NCBI RefSeq assembly: GCF_007859325.1
Contig: NZ_VOHK01000006.1
Coordinates: 62,001 to 126,000, forward strand
Source: Luteimonas marina
Lineage (GTDB): Bacteria > Pseudomonadota > Gammaproteobacteria > Xanthomonadales > Xanthomonadaceae
DNA: 64,000 nucleotides
Direction: 5' to 3'
The notes under the pieces were generated by a model that saw only the letters and a list, made by a program, of their open reading frames with translations, was not told the DNA's origin and made no database searches. Below are positions 33,272 through 42,375 of this stretch, in pieces. A program made the translations under genes and the position numbers. Every line of letters begins with the position of its first letter. Position 1 is the first letter of the stretch.

Positions 33272-33345
33272 TGTCATTTCGAACACAGTGAGAAATCTCG
33301 CTTTTCCAATCACTTGGAGATTTCTCGCTACGCTCGAAATGACAG
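33272..33345. repeat. Inverted REP pair (TGTCATTTCGAACACAGTGAG family)
   Basis: Arms at 33272-33298 and 33318-33344 are inverted copies with a few differences. They belong to the same family as 27016-27096. Together the two pairs bracket the minus-strand block that separates miaB from phoH. Confidence 0.85.
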
Positions 33346-33465
33346 CTTTTGGAAGTTCCCTGAAGGCGCTCCCACGACCCTGGGAGCCGAGACGATCGCC
33401 CCAGCTTCGCCGGAATCCGGAACACCCACCCGGGATCGCCGGCGCCCGCGCCTACAATCGTCGCC

Positions 33466-34446
33466 ATGAGCCCCCTCCCCCAGCGCGATTTCACCCTCGA
33501 CCCGCCCGATACCGAGCGCCTGGCCAACCTCGCCGGCCCGTTCGACGGCCACCTGCGCCAGATCGAACTGCGCCTCGGCGTGGAGATCGCCAACCGCGGC
33601 AATGTGTTCCGCGTGAGCGGCCGCGACGAGAAGGTGCTGGCGCAGGCCGAGCAGCTGCTGCGCGCCCTCTACGACGAGGCCGCGACCGAGACCTTCGACA
33701 GCAACGCCATCAACCTGCGCCTGAACCAGGCCAACCTCGAGCGCGACGACGAGGCCACGCCCCAGGACGTCGCGATCCGGGTCAAGCGCGGCACCATCCG
33801 CGGCCGCGGCGCCAACCAGGCGAGGTACCTGCACGCGATCGCCACCCACGACATCAACTTCGGCATCGGCCCGGCCGGCACCGGCAAGACCTTCCTCGCG
33901 GTGGCAATGGCGGTCGAGGCGCTGAACGAATCGCGCGTGCAGCGGCTGGTGCTGGTGCGCCCGGCGGTGGAAGCCGGCGAGAAACTCGGCTTCCTGCCCG
34001 GCGACCTCACCCAGAAGGTCGATCCCTACCTGCGCCCGCTCTACGACGCGCTGTACGAAATGCTGGGCGTGGAGAAGGTGGTCAAGCTGCTGGAGAAGAA
34101 CGTCATCGAGATCGCGCCGCTGGCCTACATGCGCGGGCGCACGCTCAACGACGCCTTCGTGATCCTCGACGAGGCGCAGAACACCACCATCGAGCAGATG
34201 AAGATGTTCCTCACCCGCCTCGGCTTCGGCAGCACCGCCGTGGTCACCGGCGACATGACCCAGATCGACCTGCCCAAACACGTGAAGTCCGGCCTGCGCG
34301 ACGCCATCGACGTGCTGCGCGACGTCGACGGCGTCAGCTTCACCTTCTTCGAGGCGCGCGACGTCGTCCGCCACCCGCTGGTGGCGCGCATCGTCAGCGC
34401 CTACGACCGCCGCGACGCGACGGATGCGCAGACCGGCCCGGCCTAG
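33466..34446 (+). CDS. phoH: PhoH-like ATPase (YbeZ)
   Basis: The 326 aa protein has an N-terminal KH-like region (residues 15-90) and a P-loop ATPase/helicase domain with [18 protein letters not shown] (near 139) and Walker [21 protein letters not shown] (near 230), plus [10 protein letters not shown]. PhoH/YbeZ works together with the endonuclease YbeY in RNA processing and ribosome quality control. It is the first gene of a plus-strand run phoH-(unknown)-ybeY-corC. The length and motif order are those of the standard family. Confidence 0.94.
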   Translation: MSPLPQRDFTLDPPDTERLANLAGPFDGHLRQIELRLGVEIANRGNVFRVSGRDEKVLAQAEQLLRALYDEAATETFDSNAINLRLNQANLERDDEATPQDVAIRVKRGTIRGRGANQARYLHAIATHDINFGIGPAGTGKTFLAVAMAVEALNESRVQRLVLVRPAVEAGEKLGFLPGDLTQKVDPYLRPLYDALYEMLGVEKVVKLLEKNVIEIAPLAYMRGRTLNDAFVILDEAQNTTIEQMKMFLTRLGFGSTAVVTGDMTQIDLPKHVKSGLRDAIDVLRDVDGVSFTFFEARDVVRHPLVARIVSAYDRRDATDAQTGPA

Positions 34447-34498
34447 GTAGGATGCGCTGGCACGGGCGCGGGGAGCGCCCGCCCACCGGAAACCTGCC

Positions 34499-35440
34499 AT
34501 GCGCGGACGCTGCGTCGCCTGCCTGCTCGTCCTGTCCTCGGCGTTCGCACCCGCGTCCGCCCGCGATGCGCCGAAACAGCCCTTCATCGCGCGCACGCAT
34601 GTGGTTGCACCGCTCAAGGTCGGCGACTTCGTGCTGGAAGGCACGCGCTACGATCCCGCGAACAAGCTGGCCGGGGTCGCGATCCGCTACTTCCTGCCCG
34701 GGCAGGAGGAAACGCGAATCGACCTGTTCGTGTACCCGCACGGACGGGGCGACGGCGAGGATGCGCTGGACCAGGGCATGCGGGATTTCCGCGCGACGCT
34801 CGAAGCCGCCGAGCAGGCGGGCTACTACCGGGGCCTGACCGTGGCCGACGCGGTCGAGTTCGACGTCCCGTTGCCTTCGGCGCTGCCGGACGCGGCGGAG
34901 CCCGCGGAAACGGCCGCGGAACCGCCCACCGCCGCGACTGCCGACCCCGATCCCGCGGAGGCCAGGCGGATCGCGATGCTGGCCGAACTGCTCGGGGAGG
35001 GCCGCCACGTCGACGGCCGCATGATCGAACTGGCGTACGACTACCCGGGCCAGGCCGAGGGCGAGTGGCTGCCGATGCATTCGCGCGGCTACCTGCTCTA
35101 CCGCCACCTGTACTTCTTCAAGGGCCGCATCAGCGCCGCCGGGTCGCGGATCGATGCGGCCGCGTTCGCGGCGCTCGCCGACCGGGCGATGCGCGATCTG
35201 GTGCCCGCCGTGCAGGCCTACAACATCGGCAGCTGCGGCGACACCACGATCACCATCGACAGCAACCTGTCGGGCGAGGATGCCGCGGACATGTTCATGC
35301 GCCAGCTGGTCGCGGCGCAGACGAGCAGCGAAGCCGGCAATTGCCACGCCGAGCCGGACCCTGCCGAACTGGCGGCGCTGGCGGATGGCGCGGAGGTCGT
35401 GGTGATCGAGTACGCACCCGGGGACTGGGGCGGGAACTGA
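34499..35440 (+). CDS. Secreted protein of unknown function inserted in the phoH-ybeY operon
   Basis: This 313 aa protein begins with a short signal peptide ([20 protein letters not shown], cleavage near ASA). Two mixed strand-helix segments follow ([20 protein letters not shown], and [20 protein letters not shown]). A low-complexity Pro/Ala/Thr stretch lies at about 125-150, then a second half with [20 protein letters not shown] and [14 protein letters not shown]. No enzyme motif is recognised. It stands between phoH and ybeY, which are directly adjacent in most bacteria, with 52 and 61 base gaps. Confidence 0.7.
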   Translation: MRGRCVACLLVLSSAFAPASARDAPKQPFIARTHVVAPLKVGDFVLEGTRYDPANKLAGVAIRYFLPGQEETRIDLFVYPHGRGDGEDALDQGMRDFRATLEAAEQAGYYRGLTVADAVEFDVPLPSALPDAAEPAETAAEPPTAATADPDPAEARRIAMLAELLGEGRHVDGRMIELAYDYPGQAEGEWLPMHSRGYLLYRHLYFFKGRISAAGSRIDAAAFAALADRAMRDLVPAVQAYNIGSCGDTTITIDSNLSGEDAADMFMRQLVAAQTSSEAGNCHAEPDPAELAALADGAEVVVIEYAPGDWGGN

Positions 35441-35501
35441 ACGGGCTTCGCAACGGGCCGTGTCCACCCTGCCGCCATCGGCTCGCGGGTAGACTGGCGC
35501 C

Positions 35502-35993
35502 ATGACCCAGGGCCCCACCCGCCTCGACGTCGCCGTCGGCTACGCGGTCCCGCGCAAGGGGCTGCCTTCGGCCGTGTCGTTCCGCAAGTGGACGGCAGCC
35601 GCGCTGGCGGGCCGCATCCGCGAGGCCGACCTCGCGATCCGCGTCGTCGGCAGCAAGGAAGGCCGCGCACTCAACCGCCATTACCGCGGCAAGGACTACG
35701 CCACCAACGTGCTCAGCTTCCCGGCCGAACTGCCGGAGGGACTGCCCGAGGGCGTGAAGCTGCCGTTGCTGGGCGACCTGGTGATCTGCGCGCCGGTGGT
35801 CGCGCGCGAGGCGCGCGAGCAGGGCAAGCCGCTCAACGCCCACTACGCGCACCTGACCGTCCACGGCGTGCTGCACCTGCTGGGCTGGGACCACGACGAC
35901 GAACGCGAGGCCGAGGCGATGGAACAGCTCGAACGCGGGATCCTCGCCGGGCTGGGCATTGCCGATCCCTATCTCGACCCCGGCGAGCCATGA
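35502..35993 (+). CDS. ybeY: rRNA maturation endoribonuclease YbeY
   Basis: YbeY is a zinc RNase needed for 16S rRNA 3' maturation. The metal site [17 protein letters not shown] fits the HxxxHxxGxDH rule (near residue 122). The upstream segment contains [20 protein letters not shown], the other conserved block. The protein is 163 aa, normal for the family. It lies between the unknown secreted protein and corC in the phoH operon. Confidence 0.95.
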   Translation: MTQGPTRLDVAVGYAVPRKGLPSAVSFRKWTAAALAGRIREADLAIRVVGSKEGRALNRHYRGKDYATNVLSFPAELPEGLPEGVKLPLLGDLVICAPVVAREAREQGKPLNAHYAHLTVHGVLHLLGWDHDDEREAEAMEQLERGILAGLGIADPYLDPGEP

Positions 35994-36116
35994 CGTCCAA
36001 CGGCCTGTTCTCCCGCCACGACCCGCGCCCGGCCCCGGCTGGGCATCGTTGACGCCGGCGATGTAGACTTTCCCGGCCGCCCCATGCGGCCTCTTGCGAA
36101 TCAGATACTTACTGCA

Positions 36117-36989
36117 ATGTCCGAGGACGACAGTCCCAGCGCCTCCGAAACCCCGGAAAAACGGCGCACCTGGCTGGAGCGGCTCAGCTCCGCGATTTCC
36201 GGCGAACCCAGCACCCGCGACGACCTGGTCGAGCTGCTGCGCGACACCCATTCCGACGGCCTGATCGAGGCCGACACCCTGCGGATGATGGAGGGCGCGC
36301 TGGCCGTGTCCGACATGACCGTGGGCGACGTGATGGTGTCGCGCTCGCAGATGGTGGCGTTGCCGGCCGACGCCAAGTTCCTCGACCTGATGAAGCAGGT
36401 GGTCGAATCCGGCCACTCGCGCTTCCCCGTGCACGGCGAGGACAAGGACGAGATCCTCGGCATCCTGCTGGCCAAGGACCTGCTGCGCGGCGTGGTCGCC
36501 GACAACGGGCCGGGCTCGATCCATGAACTGGTGCGCCCGGCGGTGCTGATCCCGGAATCGAAGAAGCTCAACGTGCTGCTGCGCGAGTTCCGCCAGTCGC
36601 GCAACCACATGGCGATCGTGATCGACGAGTACGGCGGCGTCGCCGGGCTGGTGACGATCGAGGACGTGCTGGAGGAGATCGTCGGCGAGATCGACGACGA
36701 GCACGACGACGCCGAGGACCCGGACGCGCTGATCGCGGCGCAGGCCGACGGCCAGTTCATGGTCGACGCGCTGACCCCGATCGCCGACTTCAACGAGCGC
36801 TTCGGCGCCGATTTCGACGACGACGAGTACGACACCATCGGCGGCCTGGTCACCGCGGCGATCGGCCACCTGCCGGAGGCCGGCGAGGAACTGGCGCTGG
36901 GCCGCTTCGGCTTCCGCGTCACCCGCGCGGACGCGCGGCGGCTGCATGCGCTGCATGTGAGCGTGCATGCAGACCATGTGGCGGACTAG
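36117..36989 (+). CDS. corC: CorC/YbeX CBS-domain protein
   Basis: This 290 aa protein has a short leader and two CBS domains with VGDVMVSRSQMVALPADAKF and GHSRFPVHGEDKDEILGILL, and the second with AIVIDEYGGVAGLVTIEDVL. A CorC/HlyC transporter-associated domain with FNERFGADFDDDEYDTIGGL (near 235) completes it. The family is linked to magnesium and cobalt handling and to ribosome function next to ybeY. The start at 36117 fits the family; an earlier ATG at 36084 adds 11 residues. The apolipoprotein N-acyltransferase gene that usually follows is absent here. Confidence 0.92.
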   Translation: MSEDDSPSASETPEKRRTWLERLSSAISGEPSTRDDLVELLRDTHSDGLIEADTLRMMEGALAVSDMTVGDVMVSRSQMVALPADAKFLDLMKQVVESGHSRFPVHGEDKDEILGILLAKDLLRGVVADNGPGSIHELVRPAVLIPESKKLNVLLREFRQSRNHMAIVIDEYGGVAGLVTIEDVLEEIVGEIDDEHDDAEDPDALIAAQADGQFMVDALTPIADFNERFGADFDDDEYDTIGGLVTAAIGHLPEAGEELALGRFGFRVTRADARRLHALHVSVHADHVAD

Positions 36990-36991
36990 TG

Positions 36992-37160
36992 CGCCCTCCC
37001 CCGCTTGCGGGGGGGAGGGGGCGAGACGGCACGTTTGCGAACTCCGAATCGGACGTCATCCCGGCGAAAGCCGGGATCCATTTTGCAGTGGGCCTTCTTT
37101 CTTCCCGCGTAATCACGAGAATCAGGATCAAGATGGATCCCGGCTTTCGCCGGGATGACG
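36992..37160. repeat. Hairpin followed by an inverted REP pair
   Basis: A G/C hairpin (GCCCTCCCCCGCTTGCGGGG followed by GGAGGGGGC) at 36992-37022 is placed to end the phoH operon. A REP pair follows at 37054-37160, with arms CGTCATCCCGGCGAAAGCCG and CGGCTTTCGCCGGGATGACG. The whole corC-DUF4105 gap is filled by these repeats. Confidence 0.8.
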
Positions 37161-37197
37161 ATGCTTACCTCAATATAGAGATCGTGAACAGACTCCT

Positions 37198-38373
37198 ATG
37201 CGGATCGCGCTGCTTCTTGTCCTGACCTTGGCCACCTCGCTCGCGCAAGCCGCGCCGCGCATCGGCGTCGCCACCATGCAGCCCGGCGAGATCTTCTTCG
37301 AGCGCTTCGGCCACAACGCGATCATCGTCGACGATCCGGCATTCGCCGAGCCGGTGTCCTACAACTTCGGCTACTTCGACATGGACGAGCCGGACTTCGT
37401 CGGCCGCTTCGTGCGCGGCGACATGCGCTACCGGCTGGTGGCGCTGCCGCTGTCGCAGGACATGGCCTACTACCGCGAGGTCGGGCGCGGCGTCTCGGTG
37501 CAGTGGCTCGACCTGAGCGACGACGAGGCCGCGCGGCTGGCGATGGCCCTGGCCGAGAACGCGAAGCCGGAGAACGCGGTCTACCGCTACGACTACTTCA
37601 CCGACAACTGCTCCACGCGCGTGCGCGACGCGCTCGACGCCGCGCTCGGCGGCACGCTGCAGCGCCAGCTCGCCGGACGCTCCCGCGGCAATACCTTCCG
37701 CGGCGACGCGGTGCGGCTGGCCTCGCCCGCGCCGTGGATGTGGCTCGGCTTCGACCTCGGCCTCGGCCCTGCCGCCGACAGGCCCAACGCGCTGTGGCAG
37801 GACGCCTTCGTGCCGATGCGGCTGGCCGATGCGCTGGCCGGTCTCCACCGCGACGACGGGCGTCCCCTGGTCACGGGCACCGAGCAACTGCTGCCGCACC
37901 GGCTGCCGCCGGAGCCACCGGAAGCGCCGCGCCGGTGGTGGCCGTGGCTGCTGGCCGGGATCGCAATTGCAATTGCCTTGCGCGCGCTCGGCCAGCACCG
38001 CCCCGCCGCGCTGGCCGCGATCGCGCTGCCGTTCTGGACGCTGTGCGGCGTGCTCGGCGGGCTGATGCTGTTCCTGTGGGGCGCCACCGAACACCGCTTC
38101 GCCTGGGCCAACCAGAACCTGCTGCTGCTGTCGCCGCTGTGCCTGCTGCTGCTGCACGGGGGCTGGCGAATCGCGCGCGACCGCGCGCCCGGCGCCGTCT
38201 TCCGGACGGCCGCATGGGTGGTCGCGTTTGGCGCCGTCGTGGCGCTGTTCCTGCACTGGCTGCCGGTCCTGCCGCAGCGCAACGTGCACTGGATCTGCCT
38301 GCTGCTGCCGATCCACGCCGCGCTGGCGTGGACGCTCGGGCAAGGATCGCGACTGTCATCCCGAACGCAGTGA
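37198..38373 (+). CDS. DUF4105 membrane protein
   Basis: A signal peptide (MRIALLLVLTLATSLAQAAP) is followed by the DUF4105 domain. It has MQPGEIFFERFGHNAIIVDD, YNFGYFDMDEPDFVGRFVRG and YRYDYFTDNCSTRVRDALDA, where the Cys with nearby His suggests a papain-like/NlpC-type site. Four to five membrane helices lie in the C-terminal third (from about residue 250). The family is often found in Bacteroidota and Xanthomonadaceae; its substrate is unknown. The stop codon and last residues (SSRTQ) come from a REP element starting at 38354. Length is 391 aa. Confidence 0.8.
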   Translation: MRIALLLVLTLATSLAQAAPRIGVATMQPGEIFFERFGHNAIIVDDPAFAEPVSYNFGYFDMDEPDFVGRFVRGDMRYRLVALPLSQDMAYYREVGRGVSVQWLDLSDDEAARLAMALAENAKPENAVYRYDYFTDNCSTRVRDALDAALGGTLQRQLAGRSRGNTFRGDAVRLASPAPWMWLGFDLGLGPAADRPNALWQDAFVPMRLADALAGLHRDDGRPLVTGTEQLLPHRLPPEPPEAPRRWWPWLLAGIAIAIALRALGQHRPAALAAIALPFWTLCGVLGGLMLFLWGATEHRFAWANQNLLLLSPLCLLLLHGGWRIARDRAPGAVFRTAAWVVAFGAVVALFLHWLPVLPQRNVHWICLLLPIHAALAWTLGQGSRLSSRTQ

Positions 38374-38434
38374 GGGATCTGGCATCGGCATTGCGCGGGC
38401 ACAGGCGAGATCCCTCACTGCGTTCGGGATGACA
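38354..38434. repeat. Inverted REP pair overlapping the DUF4105 stop codon
   Basis: Arms TGTCATCCCGAACGCAGTGA (38354 onward, ending GGGATCT at 38380) and AGATCCCTCACTGCGTTCGG (38408 onward, to 38434) are perfect inverted copies. The TGA at 38371-38373 inside the left arm is the stop of the upstream gene. Confidence 0.85.
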
Positions 38435-38469
38435 CGGTCGGCGGGAAGCACGGGCATCCGGGATTCCCG

Positions 38470-38553
38470 ACGCGCGAGGTGACCCGCGCCGATACGCTGA
38501 TCCTGCGGCTCGCGCCGGGCGGTGGGCAGGCGATCCGGTTCGTGGCCCGGTAG
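38470..38553 (+). pseudogene. C-terminal remnant resembling a GH97 alpha-glucosidase tail
   Basis: The 27-codon frame reads TREVTRADTLILRLAPGGGQ followed by AIRFVAR and a stop. The LAPGGG-A-RF pattern resembles the last residues of glycoside hydrolase family 97 enzymes. No upstream part of such a gene exists; a REP pair stands immediately before it. I regard it as the tail of a gene deleted by recombination at the repeats. The short length keeps the assignment weak. Confidence 0.3.
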
Positions 38554-38625
38554 GTTCCTCGTCGAAAGCGGAGGCTTCTAAAATTGCGGACTTTTGACAA
38601 GGAGTCTTCCCGCAATCCCGATGAC

Positions 38626-38710
38626 CCGTCATTCCCGCGAAGGCGGGAACCCAGTGTCTTTCCGCTTCAAGGTTGAAGACGCTGGCTCCCCGCCTTCGCG
38701 GGGATGACGG
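38626..38710. repeat. Inverted REP pair upstream of corA
   Basis: Arms CCGTCATTCCCGCGAAGGCG and CGCCTTCGCGGGGATGACGG enclose about 40 bases. Together with the pair at 38354 and the pseudogene tail this accounts for the 430-base gap between DUF4105 and corA. Only about 90 bases remain before the corA start. Confidence 0.85.
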
Positions 38711-38803
38711 ATTTGTTACCGAACCGGAGCGCCCCGGCGCCTGATCCTGCGCCGGCAGCGTTGCAGCTTGCCGCACGGCGGCGGCTGGCGCAGGATGCGC
38801 GCC

Positions 38804-39814
38804 ATGGATGACCCCGCTGCCACGGCCCATCCGCCGAATCCCGCCTGCGTTGTCAACTGCGCGGTCTACGCGAAGGACGGCACGCGGCGCAACATCACCC
38901 TCGACGCGATCAGCGAGGTGCTCGCGCACGACGACGGCAGCTTCGTCTGGATCGGCCTGTACGAACCGGACGACACGATCCTCGAGAAGCTGCAGGAGGA
39001 GTTTGGCCTGCACGACCTCGCCATCGAGGACGCGCACACCGCCCACCAGCGGCCCAAGGTCGAGGCCTACGGCAACTCGCTGTTCCTCGTCGCCAGTACC
39101 GCGCAGGTCGTCGAGCAGAAGATCGCCTACGGCGAGACCCACGTGTTCCTCGGCCCGCGCTACCTGGTCACGGTGCGCCACGGCGCGTCGCTCTCGTACG
39201 CACCGGCGCGCGCGCGCGTGGAGCGCGAGCCGGACATGCTCGCGCTCGGCCCCTCCTACGGCCTGTACGCGGTGCTCGACGCGATCGTCGACGACTACCT
39301 GCCGATCGTCGCCGAGTTCAAGGCAACGCTGCTGGCGCTGGAAAAGGACATCATCGGCGAATCCTTCGAGCGCGCGATCGTCACCCGCCTCTACGACCTC
39401 AAGCGCGAACTGACCTACATGCGCGTCAATGTGGCGCCGATGCAGGACGTGCTGTCGCAGCTGGTCCGCAGCAGCAGCCCGCTGGTCCCGGAGGAGGTGC
39501 GGCTGTACCTGCGCGACGTGCTCGACCACTCCGTGCGCGTCAACGAAACCGTCGACGTGCTGCGTGACATGCTCGGCACCGCGCTCAGCGTCAACCAGGC
39601 GCTGGTCACCCAGGCCCAGGGCGAGGTGGTGAAGAAGCTCGCCGGCTGGGCCGCCCTGCTCGCGGCGCCGACCTTGATCACCAGCTGGTACGGGATGAAC
39701 TTCGTCCACATGCCGGAACTGCACGGCCGGTACAGCTATGTGGTGCTGATCGGCGCGGTCGCGGCGGTGGTCGGCCTGCTCTACGCCTACCTGAAGAAGG
39801 TGCGCTGGCTGTAG
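38804..39814 (+). CDS. corA: CorA-family magnesium/cobalt transporter
   Basis: The 336 aa protein has the N-terminal alpha/beta funnel domain and the long helix with ERAIVTRLYDLKRELTYMRV. Two C-terminal membrane helices follow: LAGWAALLAAPTLITSWYGM leading to the GMN pore motif in SWYGMNFVHMPEL, and YVVLIGAVAAVVGLLYAYLK with a basic end. CorA forms a pentameric Mg2+ channel. I chose MDDPAATAHPP at 38804; two earlier ATGs (38768, 38795) are in frame but precede the conserved domain. Confidence 0.93.
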   Translation: MDDPAATAHPPNPACVVNCAVYAKDGTRRNITLDAISEVLAHDDGSFVWIGLYEPDDTILEKLQEEFGLHDLAIEDAHTAHQRPKVEAYGNSLFLVASTAQVVEQKIAYGETHVFLGPRYLVTVRHGASLSYAPARARVEREPDMLALGPSYGLYAVLDAIVDDYLPIVAEFKATLLALEKDIIGESFERAIVTRLYDLKRELTYMRVNVAPMQDVLSQLVRSSSPLVPEEVRLYLRDVLDHSVRVNETVDVLRDMLGTALSVNQALVTQAQGEVVKKLAGWAALLAAPTLITSWYGMNFVHMPELHGRYSYVVLIGAVAAVVGLLYAYLKKVRWL

Positions 39815-40034
39815 CGGTCCGCCACCGGGTTCCGGCCATGCGTGGGAGCAGCCCCGGCCGCGATCCGGGCACCCCGCGTCGCCCCGGGCATCGCGCGCAG
39901 GCGCTCTCCCACGCTTCCGCGTCGCCGCGTTCCACGGCGTTGCATCCCCATCCCGGCGGCGACCGACCTTGGTCCCATTGACGCTGCGCGCCGTCGGCGC
40001 GACCCTTGCCGCACCCCGGGGCCGGAGATCTTCC

Positions 40035-42113
40035 ATGAAAGGCATCGTCAACCACGTGATCTGGGGCATTGTCGCCCTGATCGGCGCCTGCTGCCTGGGC
40101 GTGCTCGCACTGCGTCAAGGCGAACAGATCAACGCGCTGTGGATCGTGGTCGCGGCGATCTCGATCTACCTCGTCGCCTACCGCTACTACAGCCTGTTCA
40201 TCGCGAAGAACGTGATGGGGCTCGACCCCACCCGGGCGACGCCGGCGCACGTGCACAACGACGGCCTCGACTACGTTCCCACCAACAAGCAGGTCCTGTT
40301 CGGGCACCACTTCGCCGCGATCGCCGGCGCCGGCCCGCTGGTGGGCCCGGTGCTGGCCGCGCAGATGGGCTACCTGCCCGGCACGCTGTGGCTGATCGCC
40401 GGCGTGGTGCTGGCCGGCGCGGTGCAGGATTTCATGGTGCTGGTCATCTCCAGCCGCCGCGACGGCCGCTCGCTCGGCGACCTGGTGCGCGAGGAGATGG
40501 GCCAGGTGCCCGGCACCATCGCCCTGTTCGGCGCCTTCCTGATCATGGTCATCATCCTCGCGGTGCTGGCGATGATCGTGGTCAAGGCGCTGGCCGAGAG
40601 CCCGTGGGGCACGTTCACCGTGTTCGCGACGATCCCGATCGCGATCTTCATGGGCATCTACATGCGCTACATCCGCCCCGGGAAGATCGGTGAGATCTCG
40701 CTGATCGGCATCGTCCTGCTGCTGCTGGCGATCTGGCTCGGCGGCAAGGTCGGCGCGCACCCCACCTGGGGCCCCGCCTTCACCTTCACCGGCACCCAGC
40801 TCACCTGGATGCTGATCGGCTACGGCTTCGTCGCCGCGGTACTGCCGGTGTGGCTGCTGCTGGCGCCGCGCGACTACCTCTCGACCTTCCTCAAGATCGG
40901 CACCATCGTCGCGCTCGCGATCGGCATCTTCATCGTGATGCCGGAGCTGAAGATGCCGGCGCTGACCCAGTTCACCGACGGCACAGGGCCGGTGTGGAAG
41001 GGCAGCATGTTCCCCTTCCTGTTCATCACCATCGCCTGCGGCGCGGTGTCGGGCTTCCATGCGCTGATCTCGTCGGGCACCACGCCCAAGCTGCTGGCCA
41101 ACGAGACCCACGCGCGCTACATCGGCTACGGCGGGATGCTGATGGAGTCGTTCGTGGCGATCATGGCGATGGTGGCCGCGGCGGTGATCGAGCCGGGCAT
41201 CTACTTCGCGATGAACAGCCCCGCGGCGATCGTCGGCACCGACGCCGAGTCGGTCGCGCGCACCGTCTCGGAGTGGGGGTTCGTGATCACGCCCGAGGTG
41301 CTCACCGCGACCGCGGCCGAGATCGGCGAGCACAGCATCCTCTCGCGCGCCGGCGGCGCACCGACCCTGGCCGTGGGCATCGCCCAGATCCTGCATGCGG
41401 CGCTGCCGGTCGGCGACGGCGCGATGGCGTTCTGGTACCACTTCGCGATCCTGTTCGAAGCGCTGTTCATCCTGACCGCGGTCGACGCCGGTACCCGCGC
41501 CGGGCGCTTCATGCTGCAGGACCTGCTCGGCAACTTCATCCCCGCGCTGCGCAGGACCGAGGCCTGGGGCCCGAACCTGATCGCCACCGGCGGCTGCGTC
41601 GCGCTGTGGGGCTACTTCCTCTACCAGGGCGTGACCGACCCGCTGGGCGGCATCAACATGCTGTGGCCGCTGTTCGGCATCGCCAACCAGATGCTGGCGG
41701 GCATCGCGCTGATGCTGTGCACCGTGGTCCTGTTCAAGATGAAGAAGGACCGCTACGCCTGGGTCTCGATCGTGCCGACGGCGTGGCTGCTGGTGTGCAC
41801 GATCAGCGCCGGCCTGATCAAGATCTTCGATGCCAACCCGGCCGTCGGCTTCCTCGCCCAGGCCAACCGCTACCGCGCCGCGATCCAGGCCGGCGAACTG
41901 ATCGCGCCGTCGAAGGACATGGGCGGCATGCAGCAGATCATGTTCAACAACTACGTCAACGCCGGGCTGACCGCGCTGTTCCTGTTCGTTGTGCTCGCGG
42001 TGCTGTTCTACTCGATCAAGGCCATCCTCAAGGCGCGCCGCAGCCCCGAACGCACCGATCGCGAGACGGCCTACGTGGCGCTCACCGAAGAGCAGCAGAA
42101 GGTCTGGCTGTGA
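40035..42113 (+). CDS. cstA: Carbon starvation protein CstA family transporter
   Basis: This 692 aa membrane protein has the CstA signature with NDGLDYVPTNKQVLFGHHFA and AIAGAGPLVGPVLAAQMGYL near residue 90, then FHALISSGTTPKLLANETHA in the second half. Around 16 hydrophobic segments are visible. CstA proteins take up peptides or pyruvate under carbon limitation. The start at 40035 has GGAGA upstream. The next gene, ybdD, overlaps by four bases (GTGA). Together with the peptidases and OPT transporter downstream it points to amino-acid or peptide feeding. Confidence 0.93.
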   Translation: MKGIVNHVIWGIVALIGACCLGVLALRQGEQINALWIVVAAISIYLVAYRYYSLFIAKNVMGLDPTRATPAHVHNDGLDYVPTNKQVLFGHHFAAIAGAGPLVGPVLAAQMGYLPGTLWLIAGVVLAGAVQDFMVLVISSRRDGRSLGDLVREEMGQVPGTIALFGAFLIMVIILAVLAMIVVKALAESPWGTFTVFATIPIAIFMGIYMRYIRPGKIGEISLIGIVLLLLAIWLGGKVGAHPTWGPAFTFTGTQLTWMLIGYGFVAAVLPVWLLLAPRDYLSTFLKIGTIVALAIGIFIVMPELKMPALTQFTDGTGPVWKGSMFPFLFITIACGAVSGFHALISSGTTPKLLANETHARYIGYGGMLMESFVAIMAMVAAAVIEPGIYFAMNSPAAIVGTDAESVARTVSEWGFVITPEVLTATAAEIGEHSILSRAGGAPTLAVGIAQILHAALPVGDGAMAFWYHFAILFEALFILTAVDAGTRAGRFMLQDLLGNFIPALRRTEAWGPNLIATGGCVALWGYFLYQGVTDPLGGINMLWPLFGIANQMLAGIALMLCTVVLFKMKKDRYAWVSIVPTAWLLVCTISAGLIKIFDANPAVGFLAQANRYRAAIQAGELIAPSKDMGGMQQIMFNNYVNAGLTALFLFVVLAVLFYSIKAILKARRSPERTDRETAYVALTEEQQKVWL

Positions 42114-42337
42114 GCGGGACCGCGCTCGTCCCGCTCGACCACTTCGCCACGCACAAGCGTGTGTGGCGAAGACTGGTGCAGACCGCGCGCCTGTGCTGCG
42201 GCATCCCGGACTACGACAACTACGTCCGCCACATGCTGGAGAAGCATCCCGAGCGCGAGCCGATGGACTACAAGACGTTCTTCCGCGAGCGGCAGGAGGC
42301 GCGCTTCGGCGGGCGCAACGGGTTCCGCTGCTGCTGA
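42110..42337 (+). CDS. ybdD: YbdD/YjiX family small protein, CstA partner
   Basis: This 75 aa protein begins at GTG 42110, overlapping the cstA stop. It contains RLVQTARLCCGIPDYDNYVR and PEREPMDYKTFFRERQEARF followed by GG, the full family signature. YbdD-type proteins are encoded directly after cstA or btsT transporters and are required for their function in some species. No alternative start fits the family. Confidence 0.88.
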   Translation: MSGTALVPLDHFATHKRVWRRLVQTARLCCGIPDYDNYVRHMLEKHPEREPMDYKTFFRERQEARFGGRNGFRCC

Positions 42338-42348
42338 GCGGAACCCGG

Positions 42349-42374
42349 GCCGGGGGACGGTTTGCCCCGGCTTT
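42349..42374 (+). terminator. Terminator between ybdD and the convergent DUF819 gene
   Basis: GCCGGGG (42349-42355) pairs with CCCCGGC (42365-42371) around a nine-base loop and is followed by TTT. It lies in the 38-base gap between two convergent genes and may act on the plus strand. Confidence 0.55.
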
Positions 42375-42375
42375 C

